Source: Acidobacteriota bacterium | GTDB lineage: Bacteria; Acidobacteriota; Blastocatellia; Pyrinomonadales; Pyrinomonadaceae | Assembly: GCA_020200235.1 (NCBI GenBank) | Contig: JAIVJC010000136.1 | Location: 1 to 37,114, forward strand | Length of the DNA: 37,114 nt | Direction of reading: 5' to 3' | The notes under the pieces: generated by a model | What the model was told of the DNA's origin: nothing | The model's input: only the letters and a program-made list of their open reading frames with translations | Databases searched by the model: none | Made by a program: the position numbers and the translations under genes | In this document: positions 33,346 through 37,114 of the stretch, in pieces | Position numbering within the stretch: the stretch's first letter is position 1 | Layout of the letters: each line of letters begins with the position of its first letter

Positions 33346-33444
33346 GCTGTTAGCTGTTAGCTGTTAGCTGTTAGCTGTTAGCTGTTAGCTGTTAGCTCTT
33401 TGCCTTTTGGTTTGGCTGAAAGCTAACAGCTAACGGCTAACGGC
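33346..33444. repeat. Heptamer inverted array D (GCTGTTA / TAACAGC)
   Basis: Seven perfect tandem GCTGTTA units run from 33346 to 33394. After a 29-nt spacer come TAACAGC (33424-33430) and two TAACGGC units (33431-33444), the reverse complement. The array fills the space between the sufS stop and the sufU ATG. The arms are unequal in copy number (7 versus 3), so slippage within one arm is likely. Confidence 0.95.
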
Positions 33445-33445
33445 T

Positions 33446-34732
33446 CTAACTAAACACCTCGATAACTTTCTCGACGGCGCCCACGAGCCGGTCGACTTCG
33501 TCCTTCGTGTTGTAGAAGGCGAAGGAGGCGCGCGCGGTGGCGGGGATTTTGAAATGCTGCATGACGGGCTGGGCGCAGTGGTGCCCGGCGCGCACGGCGA
33601 TGCCCGCCTGATCGAGTATGGTGCCCACGTCGTGCGGGTGGACGCCCTCGATGACGAACGAGACGACGCTCACCTTCTCTCTCGCCGTGCCGATGATGCG
33701 CACGCCCTCGATGCCGGAAAGTTTCTCGGTCGCGTAACGCAGAAGCTCCTGCTCGTGCGCGTGCGCGGCGTCGCGGTCGAGGGAGTTGAGGTAGTCGATC
33801 GCGGCGCCGAGCCCGATCTGCGAGGCGATTGCCGGCGTCCCGGCTTCGAGCTTGTTCGGGAGCCCCGCGTAGGTCGTCTTCTCGAAGGTGACGGTGCGGA
33901 TCATGTCGCCGCCGCCGAGGAACGGGTTCATCTTCTCCAACAACTCCGCCTTGCCGTAGACGACGCCGCTGCCCGTGGGCGCGAACATCTTGTGACCGGA
34001 GATGATGTAGAAGTCGGCGTCCAGGTCCTGCACGTCGATCTTCAGGTGCGGGGCGGCTTGCGCGCCGTCAATCAGCACGGGGATGCCCTGCTTGTGCGCG
34101 CGCGCGACGATCTCCTTGATCGGATTCACCGTGCCGAGCGCGTTCGAGACGTGCATCACACAGACGAGCCTGGTGCGCTCGTTGAGGAGCGCCTCGTACT
34201 CGTCGAGCAGCAGCTCGCCCGCGTCGTTCATCGGGATGACGCGGAGGCGTGCGCCCTTCTCCTCGCAGAGCATCTGCCACGGGACGATGTTCGCGTGGTG
34301 CTCCATCTCGGAGACGACGATCTCGTCGCCCGCCGAGACGAACTTGCGCCCGTAGCCGTGCATCACGAGGTTGACGCCCTCGGTGCAGCCGCGCACGAAG
34401 ATGCACTCGCGCGCCTCCCTGGCGTTGAGGAAGCGGCGCACCTTCTCCCGCGCGCCCTCGAAGGCGGTCGTCGCGCGCTGGCTCAGGTAGTGGACGCCGC
34501 GGTGGATGTTCGAGTGCTCCTCGCGCAGGTACTTGCTCCCGCGGTCGATGACCGCCTGCGGTACTTGCGAGGACGCGGAGTTGTCGAGGTAGACGAGCGG
34601 GTTGCCGTTAACCGTCTGACTGAGGACCGGGAAGTCCTCACGCACGCGCTCCACGTCGAACGCCGGCGACCTATGACTCTCTTCCCTCACAGTTTCTTTC
34701 TCGGTTATGGCTGCCATTTTCGTTACAGTCAT
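33446..34732 (-). CDS. sufS: Cysteine desulfurase SufS (group II)
   Basis: PLP enzyme that supplies sulfur from cysteine for Fe-S assembly. With the ATG at 34732 (MTVTKMAAITEKETVREESH) it has 428 residues. The PLP lysine is K248 in YIISGHKMF and the persulfide cysteine is C386 in VRAGHHCAQPV, the RxGHHCA form of group II enzymes. SEMEHHANIVPW and IDGAQAAPH (PLP Asp) are also intact. The frame is open to 34834, but that extension lies in a hairpin repeat. An ATG at 34717 is an alternative. It partners with SufU downstream, the pairing known from Firmicutes and several other phyla. Confidence 0.96.
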   Translation of the reverse strand: MTVTKMAAITEKETVREESHRSPAFDVERVREDFPVLSQTVNGNPLVYLDNSASSQVPQAVIDRGSKYLREEHSNIHRGVHYLSQRATTAFEGAREKVRRFLNAREARECIFVRGCTEGVNLVMHGYGRKFVSAGDEIVVSEMEHHANIVPWQMLCEEKGARLRVIPMNDAGELLLDEYEALLNERTRLVCVMHVSNALGTVNPIKEIVARAHKQGIPVLIDGAQAAPHLKIDVQDLDADFYIISGHKMFAPTGSGVVYGKAELLEKMNPFLGGGDMIRTVTFEKTTYAGLPNKLEAGTPAIASQIGLGAAIDYLNSLDRDAAHAHEQELLRYATEKLSGIEGVRIIGTAREKVSVVSFVIEGVHPHDVGTILDQAGIAVRAGHHCAQPVMQHFKIPATARASFAFYNTKDEVDRLVGAVEKVIEVFS

Positions 34733-34762
34733 CTTTGAGACTCTTCGCGCCGCGCACCCAAA

Positions 34763-34913
34763 GCCCCGGAGGGGCGAAATGTTTATAGCCACCCGCCGTC
34801 GAAAATTATTCCGAAGCTCCGTCAGGAGCGGCATGGTTCGACATGCCGCTCCTGACGGAGCTTCATTCGATTTTGACCATGCGAATCTATAAACATTCCG
34901 TCCCTAACGGGAC
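34763..34913. repeat. REP-like composite: four small hairpins in mirrored order
   Basis: The outer left is hairpin GCCCC-GGA-GGGGC (34763-34775) followed by AATGTTTATAG (34778-34788). The outer right is CTATAAACATT (34887-34897) followed by hairpin GTCCC-TAAC-GGGAC (34900-34913). The centre is a perfect 23-bp inverted repeat (34813-34835 and 34842-34864, 6-nt loop), each arm of which contains its own hairpin GCTCC-GTCA-GGAGC. All four modules have the pattern hairpin, short spacer, ATG. The element sits between sufD and sufS. Confidence 0.9.
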
Positions 34914-34930
34914 TCACCTATCGCCGAGCA

Positions 34931-36020
34931 TCACGCTTCGAGTCGCGCGTGCAGGCGGTTCAGGATCGCCTCGTCCAGCTGGCGCTTGATCGATTCGATC
35001 TTGATCTTCTCGACCAGCTCCTCGGCGAAGCCGTAGGTCAGGAGGTTGCGCGCCAGCTCGTCGTGCAGCCCGCGGCTCCTGAGGTAGAAGAGCTCTTCCT
35101 CGTCGAGCTGCCCGACGGTCGCGCCGTGCGCGCACTTCACGTCGTCGGCGAAAATCTCCAGCTGCGGCTTCGTGTCCACGCGCGCGTCCGGCGAGAGCAG
35201 CAAATTCTTGTTCGTCTGCCTGGCGTCGGTCTGCTGCGCGCCGGGGCGGACGAACACTTTGCCGTTGAAGACGGCGCGGGCGTCGCCGTCGAGGATGCCC
35301 TTGTAGAGCTGGTGGCTCACGCAGCGCGGCGCGGCGTGATCGATCGCCGAGTGCGTGTCGGCGTGCTGCGAAGATTGCGCCCCCCGCCGACTGGTAGTCC
35401 TCGATGATCGTCGCCGAGCTGTCTTCCTCCGCGACGACGACGACGCGCGGGTTCGCGACCACTTGCGCGCCCGGCGAGCCGGAGAGGAAGAGCAGGTGCA
35501 GCGGCGCGTCGAGGCGCGCGCCCTTGGGCAGGTGGATGAACGCGCCGTGTTCGAGGAACGCTGCGTTGAGCGCCGCGAAGCCGTCAGAGTTGTAATCCGC
35601 CGCGCGGCCGACGCGCTCGCGCAAGACTTCCCCGTGCTCGCCGCGCAGCGCGTCGCCGAGGCTCTCGACGACCACGCCCGCGGGCAGCGCTGCGAGCGAC
35701 GAAAGCCCCGCGCTGAAGACGCCGTCGACGAAGACGAGCCGACTGTTGACCGCTTCCGGGTAAACGAATCGCGAAACTACGTCTGTCTCTAAGCAGCGCG
35801 CGGCGGCGGCTGGGGCGAAAGCGTTGCGCGCAATCGGCGCGACGTTCGTGTACTTCCAGTCTTCCGCGCTGGTGGTCGGGAACCCCAGACGTTCGAACGC
35901 CGCGAACGCCTCCTCGCGCAGGCGCACGACCCACGCGGGCAGCGAGCGCGCAGCCTCGCGCTGCGAAGACTCCCACGCCTCGTGATAAATACCCTTCTCT
36001 TTCGTGGCCTGTGCCATCAT
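34931..36020 (-). pseudogene. sufD: SufD, internally deleted and frameshifted
   Basis: SufD is the FeS scaffold partner of SufB and SufC. The frame from the ATG at 36020 gives a normal N-terminal half (FPTTSAEDWKYTNVAPIARN, AALNAAFLEHGAFIHLPKG, SSATIIEDYQSAGGAIF). Near 35340-35375 it shifts to Arg-rich nonsense. A second frame resumes with DTHSAIDHAAPRCVSHQLYK, then KTDARQTNKNLLL-like and ADDVKCAHGATVGQLDEEEL blocks to a TGA at 34931. The two parts sum to about 360 residues; the usual SufD is about 430-460, so roughly 80-110 residues of the beta-helix are missing as well as the frame. A functional suf operon would not tolerate this easily, so a misassembly or consensus error is a serious possibility. 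Confidence 0.85.
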
Positions 36021-36024
36021 GTCG

Positions 36025-36324
36025 TTACTGCGCCCCCTGACCTTCGAGGCTATTTACGCGCTTGTCGAGCCTCGCCATGTCAGTCCGCATCTCGTAGAAA
36101 TCTGATATTAAGATGTCAACCTTCGAGTTGAGCCGTTCGAGTTGATTCTGCACAGCCTCCCAGATAGGTCGCGTCTCTTGTAGGCGGCGATCAACTTTCT
36201 CATCTAACGCACTCATTCGAGTTTCTAACCCGCCGATTCGCGCATCGAGCGCGTCGAAACGTGCGAAGACGCGCTCCTCAAATGAGCGCGCGTCGGTGTT
36301 CTCATGCGTAGGATTGTCGCTCAT
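36025..36324 (-). CDS. Small coiled-coil protein inside the suf operon
   Basis: A 99-residue soluble protein, almost all predicted coiled coil: ERVFARFDALDARIGGLETR, MSALDEKVDRRL and LERLNSKVDILISDFYEMRT show regular hydrophobic spacing. The ATG at 36324 (MSDNPTHENTDARSF) has GGGAGGA 6 nt upstream, a clear ribosome site, so the extension to 36339 is rejected. It lies between sufC and sufD, only 4 nt before the sufD ATG. Base composition is less GC-rich than the neighbours. I know no SUF component of this type. It may be a later insertion into the operon or an accessory factor. Confidence 0.75.
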   Translation of the reverse strand: MSDNPTHENTDARSFEERVFARFDALDARIGGLETRMSALDEKVDRRLQETRPIWEAVQNQLERLNSKVDILISDFYEMRTDMARLDKRVNSLEGQGAQ

Positions 36325-36370
36325 AAAAGTTCCTCCCACGACGCCGTAGCGTATGAGCTTTGAGTCGGTC

Positions 36371-37114
<744 letters not shown>

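Noticed and set aside
33346-33444. CRISPR-like array
   Set aside because: Repeats are 7 bp with no spacers, and no cas genes are present.

Overview
The window is GC-rich chromosomal DNA from a Gram-negative bacterium. It encodes a TolC-type outer-membrane protein, a WaaE-like LPS glycosyltransferase, a prepilin peptidase, many exported proteins with signal peptides, and a SUF Fe-S operon that pairs SufS with SufU. From gene content, TTG/GTG start use and repeat style I would guess an Acidobacteriota relative (Blastocatellia-like). That is inference; no marker gene settles it. No tRNA, rRNA, transposase, integrase, phage gene or CRISPR array was seen.

Layout. 1-960: GAPDH (minus, 3' end cut by the window edge). 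1471-4515: TolC-like protein and a GT2 glycosyltransferase. 4573-6099: S13 D-Ala-D-Ala carboxypeptidase (minus), divergent from prepilin peptidase and an orphan histidine kinase (6240-8627). 8740-11701: FAD monooxygenase and a frameshifted UbiD decarboxylase (minus). 11909-12013: a 34-residue membrane protein. 12167-15504: a small exported helical protein and a tandem M16 protease pair (minus). 15906-17755: an FHA-like/TM/trypsin-like protease and a 46-residue membrane protein. 17880-26768: a plus-strand run with a GT39 glycosyltransferase, an unrecognised 678-residue exported protein, a large alkaline-phosphatase-fold protein and a flippase-like/FtsX-like fusion. 26778-32727: a minus-strand peptide and N-acyl-amino-acid set (Xaa-Pro aminopeptidase, gamma-glutamyltransferase, M20 hydrolase, NAAAR/OSBS enolase-superfamily enzyme). 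32851-37114: the SUF operon in transcription order sufC, coiled-coil ORF, sufD (broken), sufS, sufU.

The most unusual signal is non-coding. Four gaps between same-strand neighbours (7117-7194, 21906-22028, 28480-28560, 33346-33444) each hold tandem 7-bp repeats followed by the same heptamer in inverted orientation, so each can fold into a long hairpin. Two loci share a heptamer and the other two use unrelated ones. One arm is translated as part of a signal peptide, and two arrays stop 5-6 nt before a start codon that lacks a Shine-Dalgarno sequence. A related composite of small hairpins lies between sufD and sufS.

Three genes look damaged: UbiD has a one-base frameshift in a C run, SufD lacks an internal segment and is out of frame, and the M16 protease lacks about 100 residues in frame. 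In the SUF operon this damage would be costly, so assembly or consensus error must be excluded first.
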